Shown in pieces: positions 1 through 8,460 of a stretch of 64,000 bases of DNA (position 1 is its first letter; every line of letters begins with the position of its first letter). This DNA comes from Limosilactobacillus balticus (GTDB lineage Bacteria; Bacillota; Bacilli; Lactobacillales; Lactobacillaceae): assembly GCF_014145615.1 (NCBI RefSeq), contig NZ_JACIVH010000064.1:96831-160830 (forward strand). The letters are read 5' to 3'. Below the pieces are notes generated by a model that worked only from the letters and a program-made list of their open reading frames with translations, was not told the origin of the DNA and did no database searches. The translations under genes were made by a program, and so were the position numbers.

Positions 1-1150
1 GTAGTTCACCATACTTTTCGTAATAGCGTTTATAGTTTGGAAGAAGCCGTGCACGATACTTAGAAATACTATTTAACGCTAAAGCACTTAGTTGGTGTTT
101 GACATACGGATTTTCAAAACGTTCTTGAATTCCCTTGGCATAGCTCTCTAATTCTTCTTTTGGCAATGGAACAACTGGAATAATTTCTTTATGCATTTCA
201 TCATCAATAAACTTATAGAAATCCTTATCAGACATTACCTGACCAACAGTTTGTAAACCTGCTAAACGACCAATTGGTGACATTGTTGTATGAGGTCCAT
301 TAAGGATGGAGACTTTCCGATTACGATATGGTTGCATGTCGTCAGTAACGATAAGATTAATACCTGCTTCCTTTAGGGGTAATACTTTTTCAATATCTTT
401 ATTACCTTCAATAACGAAAATTAAAAATGGCTCAGTCTTAACCATATTTTGATCTTTATAACCCCACTCTTTTTCTAAGTCAGCAGCACGATCACGTGGA
501 TAGCCAGGAACAATCCGATCAACTAATGTAGAGTAAAATTCATTATCATTATTAATCCAATCAATAAAGTCTTGGCCGAGATTCCATAAATCAGCATATT
601 GTAAAATAGTCTTCTTCAATGCGTCACCGTTGTGATTTATCAACTCGCATGGAATAATATAGAAACCTTTCTTACCGAGTTTGAATCGATGGTAAAGTAA
701 AGCGGTTAATTTAGCAGGATATGAACTCTTTTTACCATTTTCAATTTTTTCAAGGGTATCATTCTTATCAAACGCAATTCCTGCTTCAGTAGTATTCGAA
801 AAGATAACTTCAATGTTGTCATCTTCAGCAAGTGCTAGATACTTATCGTAATCAGTATATGGATTAACAGTTCCATTTACTGATTCAATGATTTCATGGC
901 TTTGGATCTTTTCACCATCTAAAATACCTTCAAGTAATACAGTATAAAGATCATCCTGTACATCTAATTCTTTAACACGCCCAGTAGGAAGTGGTTGAAC
1001 AATCTGTACTCCACCTTTAAACAATCCCTGTTTATTCATTTGTTGAATTTGCCAATCAATAAATGCACGCAAAAAGTTTCCTTCACCAAATTGAATAACC
1101 TTATTGGGATACTGTGATAATTTACGAAAACTATTGTTAAGACTTTCCAT
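1..1150 (-). CDS. uxaB: Tagaturonate reductase (partial, cut by left edge)
   Basis: This is the N-terminal 383 codons of a mannitol-dehydrogenase-superfamily reductase; the 3' end lies outside the window. The family interconverts tagaturonate and altronate with NAD(H) in the cytoplasm during galacturonate breakdown. The ATG at 1150 follows an AGGGT-type ribosome site. The nucleotide-binding start reads VIQFGEGNFLRAFIDWQI, and SILNGPHT and the KHQLSALALNSISK stretch are typical of UxaB. A near-ideal promoter lies 175 bases upstream (1324-1352), with a LacI-type operator in its spacer. The neighbouring uxaC, uronide transporter and LacI gene support galacturonate/glucuronate use. A fructuronate reductase (UxuB) is the alternative, but UxaB fits better from the N-terminal sequence. 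Confidence 0.85.
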   Translation of the reverse strand, partial: MESLNNSFRKLSQYPNKVIQFGEGNFLRAFIDWQIQQMNKQGLFKGGVQIVQPLPTGRVKELDVQDDLYTVLLEGILDGEKIQSHEIIESVNGTVNPYTDYDKYLALAEDDNIEVIFSNTTEAGIAFDKNDTLEKIENGKKSSYPAKLTALLYHRFKLGKKGFYIIPCELINHNGDALKKTILQYADLWNLGQDFIDWINNDNEFYSTLVDRIVPGYPRDRAADLEKEWGYKDQNMVKTEPFLIFVIEGNKDIEKVLPLKEAGINLIVTDDMQPYRNRKVSILNGPHTTMSPIGRLAGLQTVGQVMSDKDFYKFIDDEMHKEIIPVVPLPKEELESYAKGIQERFENPYVKHQLSALALNSISKYRARLLPNYKRYYEKYGEL

Positions 1151-1323
1151 CCTAAAACCCTCCAAATTTAACTAGCTATTTTACGTTATCAGTTCAATTT
1201 GCTAAATTCAGCTACACCAGTGAAAGGTTGATGTGTAATTTCTCGCAAATCAAGCCAAAAGATTGAACGCGTACTCATTATGATGATAACGGCAACGTAT
1301 GAATGCGCTCTCAACTTTCTTTC

Positions 1324-1352
1324 ATTATAAAATGTTAACGTGAAAATTTCAA
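1324..1352 (-). promoter_or_regulatory. uxaB promoter with overlapping LacI-type operator
   Basis: On the minus strand TTGAAA (1347-1352) and TATAAT (1324-1329) are separated by exactly 17 bases. The spacer holds TGTTAACGTGAAAA (1333-1346), which matches 12 of 14 positions of the palindrome TGTTCACGTGAACA found perfectly at 1644-1657. A repressor bound here would block RNA polymerase directly. The likely repressor is the LacI-family protein encoded at 6266-7282. Confidence 0.75.
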
Positions 1353-1394
1353 TAGCATCTCTAAGATTGTTTAGGATTGATCAAATTACTTTGA

Positions 1395-1425
1395 AATAAA
1401 AGACCAACTCAATACCGCTGGCCTT
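1395..1425 (-). terminator. Terminator of the small secreted peptide gene
   Basis: Read on the minus strand, a short stem AAGGCCA/TTGGTCTT (1400-1425) is followed by a TTTTATTT tract. It lies just past the stop of the gene at 1440-1619. The stem is short, so efficiency is uncertain. The remaining bases between 1151 and 1440 hold the uxaB leader and a loose inverted repeat near 1265-1312 of unknown role. Confidence 0.5.
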
Positions 1426-1439
1426 ATAATATATGCTTT

Positions 1440-1619
1440 CTATTTGTTTAATTGATAATCAATTGTTTCTTTGTTCTTAGTAACAACATTAGTCATTTGG
1501 TAACTTAAACTATGACTATTTACATTTTGATGGGCAGCATAAATCGAACTCGCACTTACTCCACCTGCTAATAAGATACTAGCAACGATTACAACAATTA
1601 AACTCTTTATAAGACTCAT
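1440..1619 (-). CDS. Small secreted or membrane-anchored peptide, unknown function
   Basis: This encodes 59 residues starting at the ATG at 1619, which has a GAGGAGAG ribosome site 7 bases upstream; an earlier in-frame ATG at 1637 overlaps that site and is less likely. Residues 1-25 form a signal-peptide-like segment (MSLIKSLIVVIVASILLAGG, then VSASS), followed by about 33 polar residues rich in Asn, Ser and Gln, with no cysteines. I do not recognise a family. A perfect LacI-type operator (1644-1657) sits immediately upstream of the ribosome site, a cre-like site lies further up (1748-1762), and a terminator follows. So it appears to be a single-gene unit controlled with the hexuronate genes. 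Confidence 0.6.
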   Translation of the reverse strand: MSLIKSLIVVIVASILLAGGVSASSIYAAHQNVNSHSLSYQMTNVVTKNKETIDYQLNK

Positions 1620-1643
1620 CAAATTCTCTCCTCTCACATTTTA

Positions 1644-1657
1644 TGTTCACGTGAACA
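1644..1657. promoter_or_regulatory. Perfect LacI-family operator
   Basis: TGTTCACGTGAACA is a perfect 14-base palindrome centred on CG, as LacI-family proteins prefer. It lies between the ribosome site of the small peptide gene and its upstream promoter region, so it could act as a roadblock. Related sites are at 1333-1346 (uxaB) and 6084-6097 (transporter gene). Confidence 0.75.
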
Positions 1658-1747
1658 GTGAATCGACATTCTGTATTTTACTACATCAATATTGTTATGC
1701 AAGAGGTTTGTTTTATTTTCCAACTGATATATTAGTATATTATATAC

Positions 1748-1762
1748 CGTAATCGCTTTCAT
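1748..1762 (-). promoter_or_regulatory. Candidate cre site (CcpA)
   Basis: On the minus strand ATGAAAGCGATTACG matches the cre consensus WTGNAANCGNWNNCW at 14 of 15 positions. It lies between a TTGACA (1769-1774) and a TATAAT (1739-1744) that are 24 bases apart, too far to form one normal promoter. Catabolite repression of a sugar-acid locus is expected, but this is a consensus match only. Confidence 0.45.
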
Positions 1763-1785
1763 TAATAATGTCAATAGTTATTCAA

Positions 1786-2997
1786 TTATGCTGCTTTTTG
1801 AAGAAAATTGCGCAATAGGTCCATTATGGTTAGAATAACAGTCTTTCCCATCCTTTCCTCTTCATCATTACCAAGCATTGCAAACGAAAAATTAATTTGC
1901 CCACTATAAGTACTAACGGCTACTTGAAACATCGGATACTTACGATACGTACCGAGCATTGCAAAATTATTAATTTTACTGCCTTTAAAAGAAAATTTTT
2001 GATTATCAATAATACCAAAATTAGTGTAAGAAATATTGCGAACGTGATAGTTCTCTTCAACTATTTTCTGAAGATCCGATAATGAATAATTATCATAATT
2101 AGCAACTAATTCTTGAATTGATTGAAAACATTGAAATTGTTCTTTGTTTCTATTCATCGCTTGATGGACAGTATTTATTACTTTTTCAAATGGTTGATCT
2201 AAGCTTGATTTAACCGAAATGTTATATCGGGAAGTATGGTTAGCAATTCGTAACTCCTTTTTTCCCGGTATAAATTGACGCATATCAGTGGGGCAAGCTA
2301 ACGATATTTCATCTGTATCAGAATAACGTTGAACCGCCCACCCGAAAGCTGCCATAAAAAGATCATTTAAGGTCACCTTTGCTTGGTGAGCAGCATAACG
2401 CAACTTATTTGTCTCTACTTTACTTAAACGATAAGTTACCGTTCGACGCCTTTTATTTTTACTATTTGCTAATACCGGCATAGACAATGGCTTACCTGGA
2501 TGATCAACGTGCGGATCCGATTTTACTGGGTGTTTCTTAAGTAATTTACGAATCCAGGTAATCTCTTGGTGATTTTTCTCGGTAAATTCACCCGTATTAT
2601 ATGCTTTAGATAATAAATACAAGAACTGCTTGCCACCTGCGCCATCAGTTAAAATATGACTTAAATAAATTGTTATCCTATACCCATTTATAACCTTATT
2701 GAGAAATATTCGCAGTTGAGGATCAGAAAATAAGTCCCATTGTCCAATAGCATTATCAGGATCTTGATCAGTAAATAAAATGTCCGATAGATCATCCGTT
2801 ACTGGAACGAAAGAGTTATTATTTAGCACATATTTGCAAAAAAGTTCTGGGACAGTCTTACTACAAAGCAAAATTGCTTGCTTAAAATGTGTAAGATCAA
2901 AATCATTACTTACAACAAAACTAATTCGAATAAGGGGATAAAGTTCTTTAAGGCCAATCGTATGCAAAATATTTAGTGGCTCACCTGTGTAATTCAT
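1786..2997 (-). CDS. Condensation-domain / alcohol acetyltransferase-like protein
   Basis: A 403-residue protein resembling the chloramphenicol-acetyltransferase-like superfamily that includes NRPS condensation domains and alcohol acetyltransferases (COG4908 type). The signature is SHILTDGAGG near residue 115, the HxxxDG active-site motif with one His; the family normally reads HHxxxDG. A second conserved region lies around LACPTDMRQFIP (about residue 235). No carrier-protein partner or transmembrane segment is visible, so it is probably a soluble stand-alone acyltransferase; the acceptor is unknown. The ATG at 2997 follows AAAAGGAGAAG. It lies 62 bases after uxaC in the same direction, but a strong terminator separates them. 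I do not know its role in a hexuronate locus. Confidence 0.6.
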   Translation of the reverse strand: MNYTGEPLNILHTIGLKELYPLIRISFVVSNDFDLTHFKQAILLCSKTVPELFCKYVLNNNSFVPVTDDLSDILFTDQDPDNAIGQWDLFSDPQLRIFLNKVINGYRITIYLSHILTDGAGGKQFLYLLSKAYNTGEFTEKNHQEITWIRKLLKKHPVKSDPHVDHPGKPLSMPVLANSKNKRRRTVTYRLSKVETNKLRYAAHQAKVTLNDLFMAAFGWAVQRYSDTDEISLACPTDMRQFIPGKKELRIANHTSRYNISVKSSLDQPFEKVINTVHQAMNRNKEQFQCFQSIQELVANYDNYSLSDLQKIVEENYHVRNISYTNFGIIDNQKFSFKGSKINNFAMLGTYRKYPMFQVAVSTYSGQINFSFAMLGNDEEERMGKTVILTIMDLLRNFLQKAA

Positions 2998-3014
2998 TAT
3001 TCTTCTCCTTTTGA

Positions 3015-3047
3015 TAAAAAAGAGCGATGACCCTCTTGTCGTCGCTC
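3015..3047 (-). terminator. Rho-independent terminator or attenuator after uxaC
   Basis: On the minus strand a 10-bp stem GAGCGACGAC/GTCATCGCTC (3022-3047, one G-U type pair) is followed directly by TTTTTT. It ends the transporter-uxaC transcript. The acyltransferase gene begins 18 bases later, and no clear promoter is seen between, so partial readthrough is possible. Confidence 0.8.
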
Positions 3048-3059
3048 AATAATTAATCA

Positions 3060-4529
3060 TTAATATTGAAATGGATTTTCATGCTTTGCAAATAATTCTG
3101 CAGGTGTAGCATCGTCAAAAAATCCAAAGTAATTGTAAGCATTGTTATAGGCAATATCTTGAACGATCTTACCAAGGTATTCTTCATCTTCAGGTGCTCG
3201 TTCTTGTTCAACTAAACTACCAATGAAGTTACATAATACACGACGGAAATATTCATGCCGTGGATATGAAAGAAAGCTCCGTGAATCAGTTAGCATTCCG
3301 ACAAAATTTGGCAAAAGACTTTGTTGAGCAAAATCACGTAATTGGGTAGTCATCCCTTCAGCAGTATCATTAAACCACCATGCAGCACCCAATTGCATTC
3401 GTTGCTTTCCACCTTCAAGGAAGCAACCCATTAATGTTACTAATTGCATCCAATCATTTGGATTAAGGGAGTAGAAGATTGTCTTAGGAATATCATTTGT
3501 ATCACGCATCTTAGTGTAAAGCTTTTGCATGTGAGCAACAATATCTGGTTGAGTTCCCATTGCATCGTAACCAGTATCTTGACCAAGTTGTTTAAACATA
3601 GGATGGTTAAGATCACGAATAGAATTGATATGGAATTGCATAGTCCAATTATACTTAGTATTAAGTTTCATCATTTCTTCGAGGAACATTGTAAGCCATT
3701 TATCATATTCGACACCGGTTACTTCTTCATTAGCTTCAGCCTTCTTCATGATAGCGTCCAATTCATCATCAGTAGCTTCGGCATAATGGTAAGTCAACAA
3801 TGAATGGTCGGATAACCGTCCACCCATTTTGCTGAAGAATTGGAAACGTTGATCCATTGCTTTGATCAAGTCACGGAATGAATTAATTTCGACACCAGAA
3901 ATCTCGCTAAGTTTCTTGATATATTCAGCAAATGTTGGCTTATTAATTTGAATTAAATTGTCTGGTCGCATAGCTGGAAGTGTCCGGAAGCCATTTTCCC
4001 GTTCATCCTTCTTCAAAAGTTTATGATAATGAAGGTCAGAGGCAGGATCATCAGTAGTGCAGACGGCCTTAACATTTGACAATTTGATAAGGTTACGAGG
4101 CTTGAAGTCTTCAGTTTGCAGCAACTCATTAGCCTTCTTCCAAACTTCTGGAGCATTCTTTCGCGTTAAAGGCTCATCAATCCCAAAGAATCGCCGTAAT
4201 TCAAGGTGTGTCCATTCATATACCGGATTACCAACAGCTTTTTCAATCGTTCCAGCCCAAGCTAAGAATTTTTCATAATCATCACCATCACCAGTGATTA
4301 AGTCTTCAGGAACACCGTTAGCACGCATTAAACGCCACTTGTAGTGATCTCCATAATGTTCTTCATTGATCCAAACCCGAGTAATATTAGCGTAGTTCTT
4401 ATTCTCATAAATTTCTTTTGGATTCAAATGACAGTGAAAGTCAATGATTGGCATATCCTTAGCATAATTAAAGAATAACTTTTTACCCCATTCATTTGTT
4501 AACAAAAAATCTTTACCAAGTAACGTCAT
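3060..4529 (-). CDS. uxaC: Glucuronate (uronate) isomerase
   Basis: A 489-residue member of the amidohydrolase-superfamily isomerase family that converts glucuronate to fructuronate and galacturonate to tagaturonate in the cytoplasm. The N-terminal FHCHLNP motif (His32 and His34) is the expected metal-binding pair, and CTTDDPASDLHYH, MQFHINSIRD and MLTDSRSF blocks follow as in UxaC. The ATG at 4529 has a GGAGG site 7 bases upstream. It lies 36 bases after the uronide symporter gene, so the two are probably one transcript ending at the hairpin at 3022-3047. Length is normal for the family. Confidence 0.95.
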   Translation of the reverse strand: MTLLGKDFLLTNEWGKKLFFNYAKDMPIIDFHCHLNPKEIYENKNYANITRVWINEEHYGDHYKWRLMRANGVPEDLITGDGDDYEKFLAWAGTIEKAVGNPVYEWTHLELRRFFGIDEPLTRKNAPEVWKKANELLQTEDFKPRNLIKLSNVKAVCTTDDPASDLHYHKLLKKDERENGFRTLPAMRPDNLIQINKPTFAEYIKKLSEISGVEINSFRDLIKAMDQRFQFFSKMGGRLSDHSLLTYHYAEATDDELDAIMKKAEANEEVTGVEYDKWLTMFLEEMMKLNTKYNWTMQFHINSIRDLNHPMFKQLGQDTGYDAMGTQPDIVAHMQKLYTKMRDTNDIPKTIFYSLNPNDWMQLVTLMGCFLEGGKQRMQLGAAWWFNDTAEGMTTQLRDFAQQSLLPNFVGMLTDSRSFLSYPRHEYFRRVLCNFIGSLVEQERAPEDEEYLGKIVQDIAYNNAYNYFGFFDDATPAELFAKHENPFQY

Positions 4530-4565
4530 GATAATTCCTCCTTATAGTTTCATAATACAACCAAC

Positions 4566-6050
4566 CTACTTATCAGCTTTAACATCTTCATCACCAATAA
4601 CACCATGTTCCCACTTACCATTATCAAGGTCAGTAGCAATCTGTTTGAATTTCTTATCACTAATCTTGTATAAGAATCCAATAATAACAGCAGCCATAAT
4701 TAAGCAGAAGCCAGGGTAAAGCGTCATTGCAGCTTTAATCCCTTGTAAAGTACGAGCAGATTGGTGAGCATTAGCAACATAACCTGTTACAGCTAGCACC
4801 CCTGCACTAACTAACGCCGCAAGAGATTGAGCAATTTTTCGTGAGAAGTTAAAGGCAGCATAAGTAATACCTTCCTTCCGCATCCCGGTATGCCATTCTC
4901 CATAATCAATTGCATTAGAAACCATCGCCCAAGTAATACCATTTGGAATTGCTAGAGCAGTATACCCAATCGTGACCAAAACAATAAAAGTAATGACGTT
5001 AGTAGGGAGGAAGAAATTTAAGATGTTAGCAACAGCACCAACAACAAATGACCACATTGCTGTCCGCTTTTGACCAAACTTTTTTGTTAATGCTGGAATC
5101 ATGAAGACCCCAACAATTGAGCACCCCATCATAACAGCGTTAATAACTGGCTGTAATCCAATGTTACCTAAGTTATATTGAGCATAAAATACCATCATTT
5201 GATTATTAGTATTCATGGCAGAAATAGTAAATAATGTCATTAAAATCAATGCACCCAAAGGACCATTAGTGAAGACTACTTTAATATAGTCTTTGAACCC
5301 TTCACGTTTAGCATTCTTATCACGGTGTACCTTAACATTTTCCTTGGTTCCGAAATAACAAACCGCAAACATTGCAACACCAATAACGGCAAATACGGCA
5401 GCAGCTACAAAATATCCGTGTAACTGATCTTTACTGCTCATTCCGCCGCCGACCATTTCCATCAATGGAATGAAGGCAACTCCCGCAATAAACTGAGCAC
5501 CGACTGATCCTACTTGACGAGTTGTTGCCATAAAGCTTCGGTCTTGCGGATTCCGCGACATAACAGACGCTAGCGACCCATACGGATCATTAGTAAATGA
5601 ATAAACAACACCCCAAATCATGTAAACAGCATAAGCGTAAATAATCTTTTGTGTGGTTGATAACCCCATTGGCATTGTGAAAGTAATTACAGTCATAATA
5701 CCTAAAATAATTGCTGAAACAATCATAACGGGGCGGAACTTACCCCTTTTACCAATATTTTTTCTCCCATCGACAAAAGAACCAGCAATAGGGTCCATAA
5801 AAGCATCGAATATTTTAGTAAAAGCAAAGATTCCAGCAACGGCACCCGCACCTATTCCTGCAGCATCAATCCAGAATTTTGTTAAATATGCTTGACCTAA
5901 ATCAAACATAAAACCATTTCCGAAGTCCCCAAAACCATAAAAGATTTTCTGATGAGTAGGAATTTGTTTATTAAAGTTATCCGTTTTCGTTACTGTTTTC
6001 TCTCCTACTGAACTAGTGTCATTTGGAGTTTTAGCAGATGTAGTATCCAA
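4566..6050 (-). CDS. GPH-family sugar/uronide:cation symporter (TTG start)
   Basis: A 494-residue major-facilitator membrane protein of the glycoside-pentoside-hexuronide:cation symporter type. About 12 hydrophobic segments are visible from residue 35 to 465, with the GPH-like FGDFGNGFMFDLGQAYLTKF at the start of the membrane domain and MDPIAGSFVDGR in the first cytoplasmic loop. The start appears to be TTG at 6050: a GGGAGGT site lies 7 bases before it and no ATG is suitably placed. Next to uxaC and uxaB, the likely substrate is glucuronate, galacturonate or an oligo-uronide, imported with H+ or Na+. A LacI-type half operator (6084-6097) lies in its leader and a cre site at 6232. Confidence 0.88.
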   Translation of the reverse strand: MDTTSAKTPNDTSSVGEKTVTKTDNFNKQIPTHQKIFYGFGDFGNGFMFDLGQAYLTKFWIDAAGIGAGAVAGIFAFTKIFDAFMDPIAGSFVDGRKNIGKRGKFRPVMIVSAIILGIMTVITFTMPMGLSTTQKIIYAYAVYMIWGVVYSFTNDPYGSLASVMSRNPQDRSFMATTRQVGSVGAQFIAGVAFIPLMEMVGGGMSSKDQLHGYFVAAAVFAVIGVAMFAVCYFGTKENVKVHRDKNAKREGFKDYIKVVFTNGPLGALILMTLFTISAMNTNNQMMVFYAQYNLGNIGLQPVINAVMMGCSIVGVFMIPALTKKFGQKRTAMWSFVVGAVANILNFFLPTNVITFIVLVTIGYTALAIPNGITWAMVSNAIDYGEWHTGMRKEGITYAAFNFSRKIAQSLAALVSAGVLAVTGYVANAHQSARTLQGIKAAMTLYPGFCLIMAAVIIGFLYKISDKKFKQIATDLDNGKWEHGVIGDEDVKADK

Positions 6051-6083
6051 CGGTATGACCTCCCTTAATATTCAAGAGCAAAA

Positions 6084-6097
6084 AACACACGTGAACA
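6084..6097. promoter_or_regulatory. LacI-type operator, one good half
   Basis: The bases CACGTGAACA (6088-6097) repeat the right 10 bases of the perfect palindrome at 1644-1657; the left four bases differ. It lies about 20 bases before the transporter's ribosome site, a position equivalent to the 1644 site. Confidence 0.55.
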
Positions 6098-6210
6098 TTT
6101 ATCTATAAAATTAATAGCTGCGTTATAACGCAACTTTTTTAACAGTAATTACTGTGAATGATTGCAATCGCTAAGGATGCCTTATAAAACTATAAGCGAT
6201 TTCCTTAACG

Positions 6211-6246
6211 ATTGTATAATACCACACATTTTTGAAAACGTTAACA
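6211..6246 (-). promoter_or_regulatory. Transporter promoter region with cre site
   Basis: TTGAAAACGTTAACA (6232-6246) fits the cre consensus WTGNAANCGNWNNCW at every position. On the minus strand it overlaps a possible -35 (TTAACG) set 17 bases before TATTAT. This is consistent with CcpA repression of the transporter-uxaC unit. The site also lies just past the stop of the upstream LacI gene. Confidence 0.6.
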
Positions 6247-6265
6247 ATTTTTGTGAAAAAAATAA

Positions 6266-7282
6266 CTAATTTATTTTTTTGACTGATTCACGGACTACTA
6301 GTGATGGTTTTATATTCATAAATTCAATAGGTGTAATATTCTTATTATTAATAAGATTATTTAACGTTTTTAGCCCTTTGTTAGTAATTTCACGCATTGG
6401 CTTTTTAATCGTTGTTAATCGCGGAATAAAATAATTAGAATATGCACTGCCATCAAATCCCACAAACGAGATTTGATCCGGAACATTAAATCCATAATCT
6501 TGACATGCTCGAATAGCTCCCATCGCCATGTCATCGTTAGAGGCGAAAATACAAGTAGGAAGCTCGCCTGCATTTAAGATTTTTTCCATAGCATTATATC
6601 CCGATTTAACACTGTAGTCTCCAGTTACCATCCAATTATCATTTAAATTAATATTATGCTTATTCAAAACATCAACAAAAGCATTCAACCGATTTTGAGA
6701 TGATGCAAACTCCTCTTTTCCCGAAATAATTCCAATTTTTTTGTGCCCCATTCGTAAGAGATATTCAATTGCAGTTACAGTTCCAGAATAATCATCAGAA
6801 GCATAATTAAAGAGATCATCACGCTCAATCTCCCTATTTAAAACTACAACGGGCTTACCTGTTTTAGCCAATTGATCAATGTACACATCATCGCTTGAAG
6901 ATTGACTAACAACTAGCGCCCCATCAAACCGTAAATTGATTGACTGATTTGCCCGACGCAGGCCAGCAAAACTGTCGACCGCTATTTCATAACCAGCTGG
7001 GAGCATTTCTTTTATTTGGTGGAGCATTTCTGACATAAAACTAGGAGAGGTTCCACTATTTAAATCAGTAAAATAAACGGCAATAATAAATGAACGATGC
7101 TCAACAAGAGCTTTAGCATTTAAATTAGGCGAATAATTTAATCGTTCTGCGAGTTCTCTAATTTCTTTTTTGGTTTTTTCTTTAACTAACGGACTATTAT
7201 TTAATGCTCTTGATACAGTTGTATGGGAAACATTTGCCATCTTTGCAATTGTTTTTATTGTTACTTTATCGTTCATTCTCAT
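6266..7282 (-). CDS. LacI-family regulator of the hexuronate genes
   Basis: A 338-residue repressor-type protein. Residues 5-30 are the LacI helix-turn-helix (VTIKTIAKMANVSHTTVSRA), then a hinge (RLNYSPNLNAKAL) and a periplasmic-binding-like sugar-sensing domain (FASNDDMAMGAIRAC near residue 245, GFDGSAYSNYFIPRLTTI near 285). A GGAGAT site serves either the ATG at 7282 (4-base gap) or the ATG two codons later (10-base gap); the second gives better spacing. It lies upstream of the uronide transporter in the same direction. It is the natural candidate to bind the CACGTG-centred palindromes at 1333, 1644 and 6084. The effector is probably a uronate or pathway intermediate (inference). Confidence 0.88.
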   Translation of the reverse strand: MRMNDKVTIKTIAKMANVSHTTVSRALNNSPLVKEKTKKEIRELAERLNYSPNLNAKALVEHRSFIIAVYFTDLNSGTSPSFMSEMLHQIKEMLPAGYEIAVDSFAGLRRANQSINLRFDGALVVSQSSSDDVYIDQLAKTGKPVVVLNREIERDDLFNYASDDYSGTVTAIEYLLRMGHKKIGIISGKEEFASSQNRLNAFVDVLNKHNINLNDNWMVTGDYSVKSGYNAMEKILNAGELPTCIFASNDDMAMGAIRACQDYGFNVPDQISFVGFDGSAYSNYFIPRLTTIKKPMREITNKGLKTLNNLINNKNITPIEFMNIKPSLVVRESVKKIN

Positions 7283-7430
7283 ATATCTCCAAAATTTTAT
7301 AATAAATCAATTTTATATAATTTTGACTTACCATGTCAATTATTTAATACATTTCAGTATACAAATTATCTTATATAGTGTTATGATTAACGTGTGCATA
7401 AAGTTAGTTAGAACAATAAAGGTGATATAA

Positions 7431-8321
7431 ATGAACCAAAATCTACAACCAAAGATAAAATTAAATAATGGTCACCTCATCCCCCAACTTGGCTTAGGGG
7501 TCTGGAAAGCCTCACTTGTGGAAACACGGAAAATGGTTAAAGAAGCTATTATTAATGATTATGTCTTGATCGATACTGCTAAACAGTATGGTAACGAAAC
7601 TGCTGTCGGCCAAGGTATACAGGACGGTCTTGCAGCAACTGGTCGTAAGCGTGACAGTATTTTCCTTACTACTAAAATTTTCAATGGTGATCAAGGAGAT
7701 TATAATAAACTTCGGCAAGCAGTAGAAGCACAACTTAGGAGGCTTCAAACTGATTATGTCGACCTCCTTCTTCTTCATTGGCCAGTCAATGATAAATATA
7801 ATGAAAGTTGGCGGGCACTCGAAGATATTTATGCTGATGGTCAAGCAAAATCAATTGGTGTTTGCAATTTTAATGTTGAACGAATGACTGATTTGCTCAA
7901 CCATGCCAAAATTAAACCCGCAATTAATCAAATTGAATTCAATCCCCTAATTCACCAATCTAAGATTGTAAAATTTTGTCGAGAAAATGATATTCAGCTT
8001 GAAGCCTGGTCACCACTAGGTAATGGTCGTCTTCTTTCTAATGACGTTATTAAGCCAATCGCAGACGAGCACCAAAAGAGTCCTGCCCAAGTTATTCTGC
8101 GCTGGGAAATTCAGCAAGGCTTTATAGTTCTTACCAAGACTACTCATCCTCAACGTATGCAAGAAAATGCAGAAATTTTTGACTTTACCCTATCACCAGA
8201 TGAAATGAAGCAAATCGACAAGTTAGATCAAGAAAAGCATTCTATCTGGTATGATAAGTTTAAGTGGTCAGGAAATCCTGACGGTGTAGATGACTATATT
8301 GGTAAGCCGGGCGCATTTTAG
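7431..8321 (+). CDS. Aldo/keto reductase
   Basis: A 296-residue NADPH-dependent carbonyl reductase of the AKR superfamily, a TIM barrel of normal length. The catalytic tetrad is visible: Asp48 and Tyr53 in LIDTAKQYGNE, Lys82 in FLTTKIF and His116 in LLLHWPV. The closest named type is the 2,5-diketogluconate / glyoxal reductase group, but the substrate cannot be read from sequence. The start has AAAGGTGAT 6 bases upstream. It is transcribed away from the LacI gene and ends at a terminator, so it is a single-gene unit. A link to uronate metabolism by reduction of an aldehyde or keto acid is possible but unsupported. Confidence 0.9.
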   Translation: MNQNLQPKIKLNNGHLIPQLGLGVWKASLVETRKMVKEAIINDYVLIDTAKQYGNETAVGQGIQDGLAATGRKRDSIFLTTKIFNGDQGDYNKLRQAVEAQLRRLQTDYVDLLLLHWPVNDKYNESWRALEDIYADGQAKSIGVCNFNVERMTDLLNHAKIKPAINQIEFNPLIHQSKIVKFCRENDIQLEAWSPLGNGRLLSNDVIKPIADEHQKSPAQVILRWEIQQGFIVLTKTTHPQRMQENAEIFDFTLSPDEMKQIDKLDQEKHSIWYDKFKWSGNPDGVDDYIGKPGAF

Positions 8322-8350
8322 ATCCAACCAATTTCATATTTTTTTACCAT

Positions 8351-8384
8351 AAAGGGCACCTCTAAATAAGTGATGCCCTTTTTA
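8351..8384 (+). terminator. Terminator of the aldo/keto reductase gene
   Basis: AAAGGGCA (8351-8358) pairs with TGCCCTTT (8374-8381) around a 15-base loop, followed by a T-rich tail. It lies about 30 bases past the stop codon. Confidence 0.75.
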
Positions 8385-8460
8385 TTATCCAAAATTTTCT
8401 AGAAATGTTCATATTATTATACTACAATTAAAATCATTAAAAGAAAGAGAGGATTCTTTA

